Below are positions 36,700-48,996 of a stretch of 64,000 nt of DNA, in pieces. Each line of letters starts with the position of its first letter. Within the stretch, counting starts at the first letter, position 1. Origin of the DNA: Vigna angularis. Taxonomy: Eukaryota; Streptophyta; Magnoliopsida; Fabales; Fabaceae. The stretch covers positions 20,047,444 through 20,111,443 of the forward strand of contig NC_068979.1 of the NCBI RefSeq assembly GCF_016808095.1, read 5' to 3'. Made by a program: the position numbers and the translations under genes. The notes under the pieces were generated by a model. It saw only the letters and a list, made by a program, of their open reading frames with translations. It ran no database searches and was not told where the DNA came from.

Positions 36700-37067
36700 A
36701 GGTCCACTGACAGCTGGATTGGGTTATGTTCCATCTACTTTTGTTTTCTTTTATTAGAAATGAAAAGAGATACTAAAATAAGACTTTCCTTTTCTGTCAC
36801 ATATTTTTTTGTATTTTTTGTTTTAATGTGAATAATCTTTATTTGTATTTCTATTTTACAATTTAGAAATTTATTTAATTATTATATTTTTGGAGATCAA
36901 AATGCTTCTAAAATAAAATATAAAAAGTTATTTGTATAATTGAGAATCTTTCTTAAAATCCACTAATTGATTTGAAAGTTATTATAATGACTTAGTTCTT
37001 AAATTTGTAACTCTGTTATTTGATCTCTTATTTCATTCTTGCATAACTTGTTATCATCCTAGGTTCA

Positions 37068-37141
<74 letters not shown>

Positions 37142-37400
37142 TTACAGACTTAATTCATTAAATGAATCTTAACTCCAGGAAGTTATATGGCAATTACAAT
37201 AAATGAGTGTTCAATCCTTCTTAACTCTAACTAGTTAAACGCAATGTAACATTTAAAAAAATTTAATACTGGAGCATTGATTTTGCAATAAATTATAATA
37301 AGGTTTTGTTAAAAGTTAAATATATCATGAATTTGAATATTTTTTCTATCATGTTTTTATTAAAAAAATTTATTTAATGTGATAACGATGACAAAAAAAT
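36700..37400. other. AT-rich intergenic DNA with (TA)n run
   Basis: Nothing coding. A pure (TA)n microsatellite occupies 37072-37139. Confidence 0.6.
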
Positions 37401-38164
37401 GTTTTTTTATACCTGTTAAAAAAAAGTTTTTTATACTTGTTTTTGAGTAGCTATAGATGTAGAAGTATAGAAAATTTTCGTCCTTTTACATCGGTTCTAG
37501 AATCGGTATAGAAGTTTAATTTTTTTACACCAATTATTTATGTAATAGGTATAAAGTTTGATATTTACACTTGATATTTTGAGATCATGTATAAAAAAGT
37601 CGTCTCTCTTATTAAAAGAAAACTCACTTTTATACCTGCTAGTAGCAGAATAGGTATAAAAGAAACTCACTTTTATATCTAATATTGTTACACCCGGTCT
37701 GAAAAAGCAAGACTTTTTATACCTAATGTGGCTTTAACCGGTATAAAAAGTGACGTTTTTTTAAAAATGTTTGATTTGTATGTGCTATTATCCATATCCT
37801 GACTTGCAAAAAATTCAATCCTAGATTTACCTAACAATATTGTTTCTATTATCACATCAAAATGTAATATTTACCTAATAAAGTTCCTAAATATATTTAT
37901 CGAACATATTTACTTAACACAGTTACACATAAAATAGTTCTTAAACTCAAAATATAACATTGAAACATCTAATCATTTAGAAATGGTTAAAAAAAATGCA
38001 GCACACTGCACCCGAACATCCTTTATGAAATGTTGCTCCATTAGAGACGTGTCATCAAATATCTACACAATGAATAGTTTGAATCAAGTTATAATTTTAA
38101 TGGTTTAAGATCTTAGTTATAAAATGTTCACGTTACCAAATTCCATCAGTCAATGACATTTGCG

Positions 38165-38850
38165 GATATAATTTTCTGCATGTGCCTCATGACATAATAT
38201 TCGCACTCAAAGCTTCCCGATTGACGTGAGCACTACAAGTTAAATTTATAAAGTATCATAAAATTTATAATTGTATTTATAGTTTGAAAGATTAACTACT
38301 TACAGTTGGTGCAATGAACTGCAACTTCTTTCTAGAGACGATATATGTTCCCTGCAACCTTGAATATGCCTGAACCACTCTATAAATATAAATGTACATT
38401 AAAATAAGTCCTAAGGAACTTAGTAAAATCAGTTATGTGTACACAACAAATAAATTATTAAAAAACTTACGATATTAGTGCACTTTTAATTGCCAAAGTG
38501 CGAGATTTTTTGTGCAATGAACACAAGAGAACTACAAGAAACTGTTGAGGAAGAATTAGTAACAATTGCCAATGACCCCTGCAGATTCAAACAATAATAG
38601 TGTTAAATAACATTTACATAAAATAGAATTTTATTAATAAAAATTATATACTTACTGTTGCAAATAAGGTGCTAAGTACACTTGCTTTTTTCCGTTTACA
38701 AAAGCTTCCAAGAGGTACTTTTGGACCTCTTCACCTTTATTCCCAACTCCTTAAATGGCAACAGGGTCAATAAAACCATAAATGTGATCATTCTTCCGTT
38801 CAATGCTCAACTGATGTAAATACCTTAAACATTGAAAATGAATAATGTTA
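38165..38850 (-). pseudogene. Ulp1/SENP-like cysteine peptidase remnant of the CACTA element
   Basis: Four minus-strand pieces, separated by apparent introns, follow the order of the C-terminal Ulp1 domain found in legume CACTA proteins. The pieces are YLHQLSIERKNDHIYGFIDP, KKQVYLAPYLQQ, GHWQLLLIL (catalytic His) and CSRQSGSFECEYYVMRHMQK (catalytic Cys, at about 38180-38230). A TAA interrupts the first at 38751-38753. Active members would cleave ubiquitin-like proteins. This one is dead or at best spliced around damage. Confidence 0.65.
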
Positions 38851-39163
38851 GAATAAAATATTGAATATATTTAAACTTTATAAATGTAGAAATTTACTTA
38901 CAACAACCAAAGTTGTAGTACTGATATACATAACATATCACTGCAAGAGAGAATTTCAAAAATATCTCTCTGACATATGAAGAAAGAGAGCGAATTTGTC
39001 CTGTTTGTGACTTCAGGAGGCATTTGTAACTCTATAGGAGAAAGGGAGATCTTCACTGCCAACACACCAAGTTGTTCTAGAATTGTTTGTTGTGGCAGTT
39101 GTTGAAGTGATTATTCATATCTTCCTGCCCTTGTGCTTCAACCTGGTATACATATTTAAAAAC

Positions 39164-39800
39164 TTACAAAAGATTAGTATTACCAATAAAAACAACAAAG
39201 TGCGTAATTAAAATAATTACCTCCTTTAGAATTGCTCTTGATAATCTAACGGGCCAAAGGATAAAATTTCCAAGGGCCATTCCCACTGTCTGAACCTCCT
39301 GAGTAGGCACAGGGACTCGAGTTGTAGCATCTCGTACGTCTACAACCACCACTCTCATCATATCAATTGTAATGGTTTCATGGTGTATGATTGACCCCAA
39401 TGTATACATTTTACCTAAGTTATCCAAATAATATTTATAAAATATATCAAAGAATATAATTCAACAAACAAGTACATCTAGACAATATAATAAGATAAAT
39501 TACCTAAGGCCACCAAGCACTGTAGGCACCATCACTAAACAACTCGTAGTCTGCATCAATAGTGGGAAAAGCGTTTTTAGGAGGAACATCACAACTCTCC
39601 TTTGTGCTTATACAAAGATGAGAAGGTTGAGGGGGATTCCTAGGTTGGCTTGAGGGGGAGGCTAATTTTGCTGGCACATCTGCTAACAATTGTGCCCGCA
39701 TATCAGAGTATTCCTTCTTCAATTGTGCCCGCATATCACCGTACTCTTTCTTCATCTTGCTGATCTCTTCCCTCATTTCCTCCCTCATCTCCTGTCTCAT
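39164..39800 (-). pseudogene. CACTA-associated protein segment (N-terminal to the Ulp1 domain)
   Basis: The minus strand at 39504-39800 encodes a Met/Glu/Lys coiled-coil stretch with a duplicated block (KKEYGDMRAQL, KKEYSDMRAQL), then a Pro/Ser linker. The frame at about 39200-39427 encodes VPVPTQEVQTVGMALGNFILWP, a conserved motif of legume CACTA proteins (DUF8039-like, by memory). Together with the Ulp1 pieces this is one former gene. No start codon or intact frame is certain. Confidence 0.55.
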
Positions 39801-39984
39801 TTAGCTTCTTTGCTTTTAACAAAGCCTTCCATAATGAACTGTCATAATGCTAACTCTCCCAATATATAAAGGCCAAGAATGGATTTATATTTCAGAGTGA
39901 AAACACAATGATGCTCACTAGGAATCTGAAAAGGATGATTATGAAGAAAATGGCTGGCTTAGAATTCAACAATAAAATGTACAT

Positions 39985-40545
39985 GTGCTTGGAAAATGTG
40001 AATTGAAGTGGAAATCTAGAAGTTTCCTAATTAAGTTTCCTGAACTTCCACGAGTAGATTTGTTTGTGGCAACAGCAGACCCTATTCTTGAACCACCCAT
40101 CATCACAGCCAACATTGTGTTGTCTCTTCTAGCACTTGATTCCAACAAACTTGCTTGCTATGTTTTTGATGATGGTTGTTCCCCTCTTACCTTCTATGAT
40201 TTTGTCGAAGCCTCCAAATTCGCTCAGTTTTGGGTACCCTTCTGTAAGAAGTACAAAATTCAACTGAGAGCACCCTTCAGCTACTTCTCCAGTGTTGCCA
40301 CCATCGACAGTGAACACTCGCCAGAATTCAAGCAAGAATGGTCACGAATGAAGGTAACTATACAATATTTTTATTCCTCTTCAATCAATGAATGATGTTA
40401 CTTCCATATCCTACTGTAGGATATGTATGAAAATTTTATCCTCAAAATTCAAGATGTCACAAGGAAACAAATTCCACTACAACTTGATGGAGAATTCGCA
40501 TTTTTCTCTAATACAAAACGAAGAAACCATCCAACCATAATTAAG
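39985..40545 (+). pseudogene. Captured cellulose synthase-like (CslB/H type) gene fragment
   Basis: Two in-phase exons with an intron between them: about 39985-40353 and 40420-40545, donor GTAACT and acceptor TGTAG. Exon 1 encodes [40 protein letters not shown] and [17 protein letters not shown], the first conserved Asp-containing block of the glycosyltransferase-2 cellulose synthase family. Exon 2 encodes SNTKRRNHPTIIK. The catalytic core with TED and QxxRW is missing. It lies inside a CACTA element in the opposite orientation to the element's own gene. Retention of an intron points to DNA-level capture. Confidence 0.72.
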
Positions 40546-41840
40546 GTAACTAACACATAGCAGTAAAACATATTCATGCATCTAACCAGATGGGATACAT
40601 ATGCTTTAAAATTCTCATGATACATGTTGTAAAATATATAATTATAACTCTACAAATCCAAATAGCTAAACATACATGGTAGACTTTACTAAAATAAAAA
40701 AAATGATTTTCTATTATATACAAATAAGAATAATATTTTAATATATACCGTTGCTTTCTAGAAATCATTCATATATATCAAGAAAATGTGAATGGAGGTG
40801 GATTTATATATTTGTAATCATGTTTACAGGGTAATCAAGGCAAGCAATACACACAAAAGAATCCAATCACTAAACATCAAAGAATTTTAATTAGCCACAA
40901 TTTTCAAATTAAAAGGAAAAGAATAACATCTAGGTAGCAGATGCAATAAACATATTTCCTCAGGAAAAAGTATAATTAATTAACCATAACATTAAAGCAG
41001 CAATAACATAAAAAATACCTCTCTGAGTTGTAAGAGTTGTTCCCTGGTAGCACACGCTCACGACCACCTTCTAACCGTAAATTGAAGCGGCAAAAAGAAA
41101 CTAAAATACAAAATGTTTGCCTCAGACCCTCAAGAGAACTTGTTTAATCGATGCAAAATCGTGAAGGAACCCTAGAATGGACCGATTGATCGGTGGAAAA
41201 GGGGTTTTAAATGATGGAAAGGGATTATAATTGGTAGAATGATATTATAATCGGTGGAAGATGAGGAAATGAGGAAATGAGGGAGAAACCCTGACCTGAA
41301 AGTGAGGAAGATGCTCTGTGATAGTGAAGGATTAGCTCTCGAGCCACTGAAAGTGAGGAAAACGACGCTGAGAAATGCTCTCTGATGTGCGAAAGAGAAA
41401 AAGACGACGCTGAGAAATGATGCTTTACCCAAACGTGAACAACTTCAAACGCGAAAAAGAAGATGAGAAACGCACAGTGAATGAGAAACACGAGCAACTT
41501 CAAACGGGAACAAGAGCTTTACCCAACCACCTCAACACAACTGAACGGACAACAATGGTAATCAAAATGAAGTTTTGCCAAAAAAAGAAAGTATTACGAG
41601 AAAAACAAACTGAATATGTAAAATAATCTATACCTGATATAATATTTAACCGGTGTAAATCAATAATTTATACCTCCTCTAATATTAACAGCTATAAAAA
41701 ACTTTTTATATCTATTTTTATTGTAACCGCTGTAAAAAAGTTTCTTATATTTACAAAATTGTCATTGTGCCATTTTCTATAGCTGTTGAATTTTGCCATG
41801 TATAAAACATAGCTATAAAAAGTATATTTTCCACTAGTTG

Positions 41841-43232
41841 ATAGTCAATATTTTTATATTTCTATATGATAGGATTGTTATTTTATCATTTTTTACATAT
41901 TTTCATATGAAAAATAAAAAAATAGTTATGATTAAGTTTTAAAATCTTTTGTAACTTTGAATATTTTTAATTAAATTATTATTATAAATTTTCATTTTAA
42001 GTATCCAAGCTTTTATACTTTTCAATTAATTTCTTAATATTTAATTTTGTTGTGAATTTAGGTGATCTAACCGTTTAATTTCTAAATGTCAAGCATAACA
42101 CCTCAAACTTAAACAAGAATAAAAACAAAAATGTTAATAACTCAACGTACTTGGTTTGATTTTAATCTTTAATTTAAAAAATGAAACATTATCGTTTTTA
42201 AAAGACAATTAGGATTTTAAATTTTTTATTATCATCTAAGTTTGTAAAATAAAGTGTCTCATTATTCAATTGAAGATAATTATAGAGTCAATTAAAAAAC
42301 ATAAATATTTTGGACACAAATTTTAGGAGAGGTTGAATTGAAAATATCTAAATTTATTAGAAGTTTAAAAATTAATGAATTTTTTTTAAGTAGAAACACG
42401 ATTGATATTATTCTTTTTATTATGCCTTCAAAATAGAGTTGTTTTGATATATTCAAAATAGACATAATTAATGTTTTCTATACTTAGGTTCTTGATTCGT
42501 TTTGTTTTTTATATTTATTTTTATTTTAATTGAGTTTTAATATTTGTTAAATATAAGTGAATATGTCACTTCCGTTAAATTGAAATTAACACCATTTGAA
42601 AAGTGATCACATAGCAATGTGATAAAAAGATCAATTAATAATTTGTACTATATTAAAACATATGCTTTGTTTTTGTTTTTATATTTTTTTCACAATCAAT
42701 TGAATTATTTAAATAGAGACAATGTAGTCTATTCCATAAAATAGAGACAATTGATTATGTCACCATTTTTCTTCCTCCACACCATCATCACCACCCATAC
42801 CTCCATCCTTATCTTCTTTCATTTTTCTGCACTCTACAAACATTGCACATCTTCATCTCTATTCCACCATTCTCCAACCAACACCCAAAACAAAACTCAA
42901 CCCCCATTTCTTCCATCTTTCTTCTTCATTCGGCCAACAACAGATTCTTCCTCGCCTCCATTTGCACCCCTAAATACCAGTTCCCATTTAGTTTGCCCTT
43001 TCCTCACACTTCGAACACAGTAGGAAACCTTAGAACCCTTCACCATAAAATGTCACCCCAACACGGACCAATCATCTTCTCACACAATCACCAACTAACA
43101 CCCATTTTTCCAAAGAAACCCTCGCGTAGGGAGGAAAAAGAGTGGCACTAGCAGCACCGGCGGTGATCCCGTTCGTGTGTTGCAACAACGTCTGGCGAGA
43201 TCAGTCACGGGGGCGGGGGTTGTGACAGTGTC
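41841..43232. other. Intergenic DNA left of the large MULE
   Basis: 41841-42740 is AT-rich. 42750-43230 is C-rich and then GC-rich and gives overlapping open frames with no recognised domain. Sequence of the same style continues on the far side of the MULE (51450-51650), so the MULE probably sits inside an older repeat. Confidence 0.45.
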
Positions 43233-43241
43233 AAATATGGG
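43233..43241. repeat. Left target-site duplication of the large MULE
   Basis: AAATATGGG here is repeated exactly at 51441-51449, flush with the right end of the element. Confidence 0.8.
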
Positions 43242-43710
43242 GCTTTTGCACCAAACTAGGCATATTTGCCTAGAATATTACCAAAATGGGTAAATTTTGA
43301 CCGAATCTGAAGTCGTGGGGGCCAAAACGACTTCAAATGAAGAAGTCGTGCCCCTCCTGCACGATTTCACACTGTTCATTTGACCAGTGGTGAAGTCGTG
43401 CCCCCCCAAAACGACTTCTAGGTGTTGTAATCGATTACAATATACTGGTAATCGATTACAAAGTGATGAAAACGTGACCCTGCATGATTTCTTTTCAGTA
43501 GGCAAAAAAGCTACTGGTAATCGATTACGACACTTCTGTAATCAATTACCAGTGTTTTTATTGTGCAAAAAGCACTCTGGTAAGCGATTACTAAACTTCT
43601 GTAATCGATTACCAGTGTTTTTATTGTGCAAGAACCACTCTGGTAAGCGATTACAAGCTTGTTGTAATCGATTACCAGTGTGTTTTTGGTTGGTTTTTGA
43701 AAATGATTTT
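43242..43710 (+). repeat. Left terminal inverted repeat of the large MULE
   Basis: It pairs with 51020-51440 along its whole length. From the end inward it has an AT-rich tip (accaaactaggcatatttgcc), a GAAGTCGTG/CACGACTTC-rich block (about 43310-43425) and a GTAATCGATTAC-rich block (about 43428-43680). It extends to within about 180 bp of the transposase stop codon. Confidence 0.9.
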
Positions 43711-43890
43711 GTAGTTTACATATTTTATGTATTGGTTGTGTTATACGAAAAAAGAAGTTGTGGTTATTATGTAATGAATGGATGAATGGAGACAAATTTG
43801 AAGAAAAGAGAAAAAAAATATGAATAAGAAATATTAATATTAATATAATAATAATGGATTTGATTACAATTGGGTAAGATTAACAAATAA

Positions 43891-45934
43891 CTAATGACGA
43901 AATGGACAATTTCCCCTATGATGACCTTCGTTGCGGCAGTAAGAGCATTTTTTTGGCTTATCTGGATTGGATTGATCCATTTCATTATGAATCCTATTTG
44001 TAGATGGTCTTCCGGATGCCTTGAGTCGCATTTTAGGATCTGGTATGAAGTTTGGACCTGTATACGTAGGCCAATAATCTTGATTTTGGATCGGGTGAAA
44101 TTGTACTTCATATGCCTTGAAGATGTTGTTAAGACTGTACACTGGATCAATTACTTGTGTTAGTGGGATATGCGAAAATGCACAAACAGCAATGACATGA
44201 TGACATGGGAGACGAGTAGCCTGGAAGTGACCACAATCACACCACCATTCATTTAGGCTGACCTTATAGGAAAGTGGAACATGGCGGTAGTGGTGAGGTG
44301 TTGAAATTTCACGAATATCAAATTCAGAATTCTCACGGTTGTAGCGATGAACATGACAAAATGCGGATTGTTGTTGACTTTTCCTAATGATGTCGGCGAT
44401 TTGTTCAGGAAATTGGTGGCCTGCTTGTAGCATATAGTTCGCCTTTAATCCTCGTTCAACAAACCATGATTGTGTCCTCTCAAATGTTGTTCTGATGAGA
44501 GCACATATTGGTAATGAACGTGCTCCCTTTAAAATGGAGTTGATGCACTCAGCAAGATTAGTGGTTATATGTCCATATCTTCTCCCTCCATCAAAAGCCT
44601 GAGACCATTTTTGTAATGGGATTTTATCTATCCAATCAACTTGTTGTGGGTATTGGGCTCTTAGTGCAGTAAGTTTTGCCGTCACAGTTGGTTGCTTGAC
44701 CTCGTAAGCTGTAATGACGTAATGAATAAATAAATTTTAGAATAATGTTACAAGATTATAAATGTAAAAGGGTATAAAAAATGTTTGTAGTAGTACCTAA
44801 ATTGATGAATTGTTTTTTGAGGTCATGATTTTTGAATTTGTTGTTGAAGTTTGATGCTAGATGACGTATGCAATAAACAGAGTTCAAACCATCTTGTTCC
44901 CCACTAACTTCTTCCGATCTTAAGGCCGATAGGATACCCTTTCCTCTGTCAGTGATGATGCAAATATTTTGTTGACGGCAAACATGTTCTCGAAGTAGTT
45001 GAAAGAACCATATCAAGGCCTCCTTTGTCTCACCTTCTACAATGGCAAAGGCCAAGGGAAAAAGATTTCTATTGCCACCTTGAGCTATGGCGGTGAGCAA
45101 AGTTCCATGATACTTACCCGTTAGAAATGTACCATCAACTTGGAGAATGGGTTTACAGTATTTGAATCCTTGTATGCAGGGACCGAAAGACCAGAAAACT
45201 CTTTCCATAATATAGCAATTATTGTCAGTTTGTCCATTAATCTGCACTGGAGAACCAGTGCATTGTAAAATTGTACCTGGGTTTGCCTCCTTCACGGCAT
45301 GCAACCATCTCGGCATGTGGTTATAAGAGTCCTCCCAATCTCCAAACTCCATAGCAAGAGCCTTTTGTTTAGCGATCCAAGCTTTTTTGTATGACACACA
45401 ATATCTAAATCGAGCTTTAATATCGGCAATCAAACTCTTGATTGGAATGGATGGGTTTGTGCGGACTGAATTTGATATGATCGCGGCAATGTGAGAACTA
45501 TCAAGATTTGTATGATCTTGAGATAGTATGGTTGAGAAACACGAATGTTGGCCGTCGATATTCTTGATTTCCCAATACTTACGGACTTTGCTATAAGCTG
45601 CCCTCAAACGCCATTGACAACCGTTGTGATATTCCACACAACGAATGACATAAATGTTGGGCTTCGATTCAACGACGGTGTATTTGTAACCGTTGGTTAT
45701 GTGATAATGTTTGATTGCAGCAATAGTTCCGTCCTTTGACTGGAACTGCATACGTTCATTCAACTCTGGAATGACATGTGTAGATGATTGTGTGATTTGT
45801 TCGTCGTTGTTGTCATCTTCAAGTACGTTGTCTAATTCATCATCGGTGCTGAACTCATCAACATTATCTAATATCAAAGGTTGTTCGTCGATGATTTGCG
45901 ATGATGAAGATGGTGGAAAGTTCCCCGATTCCAT
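43891..45934 (-). CDS. Mutator-like transposase (MURA type)
   Basis: Two exons, 45934-44797 and 44708-43891, join in phase to 651 codons plus stop. The intron is GTACTA to TTACAG. Residues 60-150 are the MuDR-type N-terminal DNA-binding region (FQSKDGTIAAIKHYHI, C-X5-C-X-WRLRA). The DDE core follows, with Asp267 (LQVDGTFLTGKYHGTLL), Asp329 (IITDRGKGI) and probable Glu433 (TNLAECINS). A SWIM zinc finger is at 536-550 (WWCDCGHFQATRLPCHH) and a CCHC knuckle at 634-647 (CSYCRNEGHHRGNC). All expected parts are present without a stop. An upstream ATG at 46027 would add 31 residues; MESGNF is preferred because the added segment is unlike the family. The product should bind the TIRs and excise and insert the element. 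Confidence 0.92.
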
Positions 45935-46038
45935 AACGTTATAGATGTGCGAGAGAAAACAAAAGATTGGAGTATAATGAGAGTTGGTGGCAGTGGAGTG
46001 AAGATGAGAAGATGGATAAAGACTCATACAATATACGT

Positions 46039-46046
46039 ATATATAG
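46039..46046 (-). promoter_or_regulatory. TATA box of the transposase gene
   Basis: CTATATATA on the minus strand lies about 105 bp upstream of the chosen ATG (45934), a normal distance for a plant core promoter and short leader. It supports transcription starting between the palindrome and the gene. Confidence 0.5.
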
Positions 46047-46290
46047 AAGTTTCAAGTGTGAAAGATAACTTTCTGATAAGTGAGTGTTACGGTCAAAAAT
46101 AGGGGGTCTGTCATGTAGATTTATTGGATTGCATATTTACACGCAATTGTAAGGTATCTATAGTATTACATTGATTTCTTTCCGTATAAAGGAATTTCCA
46201 CTGTGCTCTGATATATCATAAGCTTTTGTTGTTAACAAAAAAAATAATATAGTATTTAGATGTATTACAAATGTTTTATAACTAAAAGTG

Positions 46291-46509
46291 CAAAACTAAT
46301 TCAAAATATGATTTAAAAAAAAATTGGGAAAAGGGAAGTTGTGGGGAGGGGGCACGACTTCAATAGGTGAAGTCGTGTACCCCCTACACGACTTCAATAA
46401 TTAAAGTCGTGTAGGGGGTACACGACTTCACCTATTGAAGTCGTGCCCCCTCCCCACAACTTCCCTTTTCCCAATTTTTTTTTTTAAATCATATTTTGAA
46501 TTAGTTTTG
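46291..46509. repeat. 219-bp near-perfect palindrome between the divergent MULE genes
   Basis: The arms, of about 107 bp each, start CAAAACTAATTCAAAATATG and end with the complement. They differ only in the length of a T run and at the centre. Each arm contains the words GGGGGCACGACTTCA and TGAAGTCGTGTACCCCC, which also form a small inner hairpin. The same GAAGTCGTG/CACGACTTC words occur several times in both terminal inverted repeats. It lies between the transposase promoter and the PMD gene. Confidence 0.95.
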
Positions 46510-46899
46510 AAGTGTAAAAATTAGTTTTGGACTGTAATAAAATGTTTAAAAAATTAAATATGTTTGTAAAAACTTAATTACATTTTGTTTTAAAGAAAAA
46601 TAAAATATATTACTATTCATTACCACTATGTGTGATGATTTATAATTGACCTTGTACACATGCACTGAAGCTACGGCTCTGACCATCAAGATTAGGTGTG
46701 CTATTCTCACTTCCTATTCATTTGCATGGGTGTCCCTTTGCAGATTTGAGCCTGAAGATTCCTCCTATTCATATGCATGCCTATGTACCCTTTACAGTAT
46801 TTCGAGATTCGTTCCAAGACCACATAATTGAATTTGGAATTGTGCATCCCATTTGACAGAAGCACGTGAAGTTGTGATTGTTTGTCCATCAATGTTTGT

Positions 46900-46909
46900 C
46901 CATAAATAG
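46900..46909 (+). promoter_or_regulatory. Possible TATA box of the PMD gene
   Basis: CCATAAATAGG lies about 115 bp upstream of the ATG at 47024. Spacing and orientation fit a core promoter. The match is partial. Confidence 0.35.
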
Positions 46910-47023
46910 GTGCAGGGTCATTTCATTTCAACCATTGCATAGCCTTTCCAATTGTTTGTTCCAATAGCCAAACCACATAATTTCTGATCACCGCTTTTCA
47001 TTCCTCTGCCCAAAAAATTCTAA

Positions 47024-48996
47024 ATGGCTTATGCCCGTCAACTTCCCGTTGATATGTCCCTTCTACGTCTACAAGATAAACACATTGTCAAGGCAATATG
47101 GGAAGGAAATGAACGAGTTATTTGCCCGCGGAGACATGCAATCTGGATAGCAAAACATGTTAACGAACTTGATGAAAGAATCATGAATATTCTACAGGCA
47201 GCGGGGTTTATCCATATTTTGAAAGTGTCAAATATGGAAATAAATCACCAGTTAGTTACTGCTTTGGTTGAGAGGTGGAGAGTTGAGACTCATACTTTCC
47301 GCTTGCCTCTTGGTGAAAGTACTATAACATTGGAAGACGTTGCACTACAACTAGGGCTTCCCATCGAAGGTCATGTTGTCACTGGCATCAGTAGTGGTCC
47401 TCTAACATGTTTTGGTCAACAACTACTAGGAGATGTTCCTTCTGAGAACAGTGTAAGGGGCAACAGAATTAAGTTGTCTTGGCTTAATAACACTTTTTGC
47501 CATTTGCCTCATGATGCCACAGATGAGGTTATTCAACAATACGCTAGAGCGTATATGTTGATGATAATTGGCAGCATCATGATGCCAGATACATCTGCAA
47601 GCATGGTGCATCTGATGTATCTACCACTTTTGGCGGATGTGCAGACCGTTTCACAGTATAGCTGGGCATCCGCAGTGCTTTCCTGCTTGTATCGTGCCCT
47701 TGATCATGGGACTAAGGCTGACCAAGAAAATATCGGAGGGTGCATGATCTTGTTACAATGCTAGGCATGGGAAAGAATAACATGTATTTCCCCACAACTA
47801 CTCGATGTCATAGAAGAAGACATTACTTCTGGTGCACTGTTTCCCCTTGCAAAAAGATGGTGTCGAACAACACAGTCAATATTCTGTGACACGACAATTG
47901 TTGAACAATTTCGTTAGAAGTTAGACGACCTATCACCACGACAGGTAATTTTGAACTGTCCTATCAATATTGCTGTATATATTTTGTTATAATTGGCTTA
48001 ATTTGCTTAATTTGTTTTTAACCAAAAACTTCAATGCTTCAGTTTATATGGACCCCGTACAGAGTTCATGACATTGCTCAAATCATTCCAGTCGAAGTGC
48101 CTCCTACTTGTCGAGCAGTTGTGCCTCTCATATGTTTCTCTGTTGTAGAATACCAGCAAGCAGACCGTGTGATGCGTCAATTTGGATTTCGGCAAAATCT
48201 ACCCCATCCACCAATGAATCTAGATGACGAACATAAACAGGATATGAGAGGACGCGCAGATTGGAACTGGCAAGAACACCATCAACAATGGATTGCATTA
48301 TGGAATGACCGGCATAATCGTGTATTCAACGGTATTCCATTCCAAAAAAATGGTCACTTGCGAGATGAATCGGAGTACATGCAATGCTATATAACCCATA
48401 CAATCTGCTATATTGCTGTCATACAAGATTCAACGGACGAAAAGGTACCACAATATCCCCACATTTTAAATTATGAAAGTCTTATTATCTTGCGTTCTTC
48501 AATCAAACATTGTCTTTACCAGTATGACATGGAGCACGAACAACAGTTCCAACCGTCATTTGCATACTGTGCATCACCACCGTTTCATGATCCACAAAGG
48601 TCTGCCTCTGACCATGTCAACTATCAACATCCATCTCTGAATTCAAGGTTCGAAGCACACATGCCACCGACATCAACATATCCCCAGGTTGAGACCTCTT
48701 ATTTCGTCTTTCCACCATTAACACCGTTCAGTGGAGGTCCATCATCTTTTATCGGAGGTCCTTCCAATTATTTTGGAACCTCGACAATGACTCCACCATC
48801 TTCATACCAACACGCCTCATCCTCACAAAATGTGTATCGACTGACCCTTCATTTCCAAGACCTAGAACAGTCTAATGAAAATCATGCCACTAATGAAGAC
48901 CAACACACGCAAAGTCCCACACTACAACAACAACAACAAAGGCGAGGCCAACGACAACGACGAAGACCAACGTGTGGGACTGGAGGACATAGATAG
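47024..48996 (+). pseudogene. PMD (plant mobile domain) gene carried by the MULE
   Basis: Exon 1 is 47024-47944 and exon 2 is 48043-48996 (donor CAG/GTAATT, acceptor TTCAG), in phase for 625 codons. PMD features are AGFIHILKVSNMEINHQLV, ALVERWRVETHTFRLPLGES, TITLEDVALQLGLPIEG, LSWLNNTF, YARAYMLMIIGSIMMPD and WASAVLSCLYRAL. In exon 2 they are FIWTPY and VVPLICFSVVEYQQADRVMRQFG. The C-terminal quarter is Pro/Ser/Gln-rich and ends in an Arg-rich tail. Two in-frame TAGs (47762-47764, before AWERI where Trp is usual, and 47915-47917) would stop translation after residue 246. In transposons PMD proteins may aid transposition or interfere with silencing; that role is inferred from the domesticated MAIN proteins. 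Confidence 0.8.

Larger units (their letters stand above)
37400..41840 (-). mobile_element. Decayed CACTA (En/Spm-like) DNA transposon
   Basis: Both edges carry many copies of the subterminal word 'aaccggtataaaa' or 'tttatacctg' in opposite orientation (37440-37760 and 41620-41830), as in CACTA elements. The right end, read inward, is CAACTAGTGGAAAATATAC, close to the usual CACTAGTGGAAAA terminus with one extra base. The left terminus is not clear. The interior has minus-strand remains of a Ulp1-type peptidase gene (38165-38850), a conserved upstream protein segment (39164-39800) and a plus-strand captured host gene fragment (39985-40545). No TnpD transposase is visible. Confidence 0.6.

Noticed and set aside
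42751..43151. Overlapping open frames in C-rich DNA left of the large MULE
   Set aside because: Low-complexity Phe/Ser/Pro/Thr composition in two frames at once; no family resemblance.
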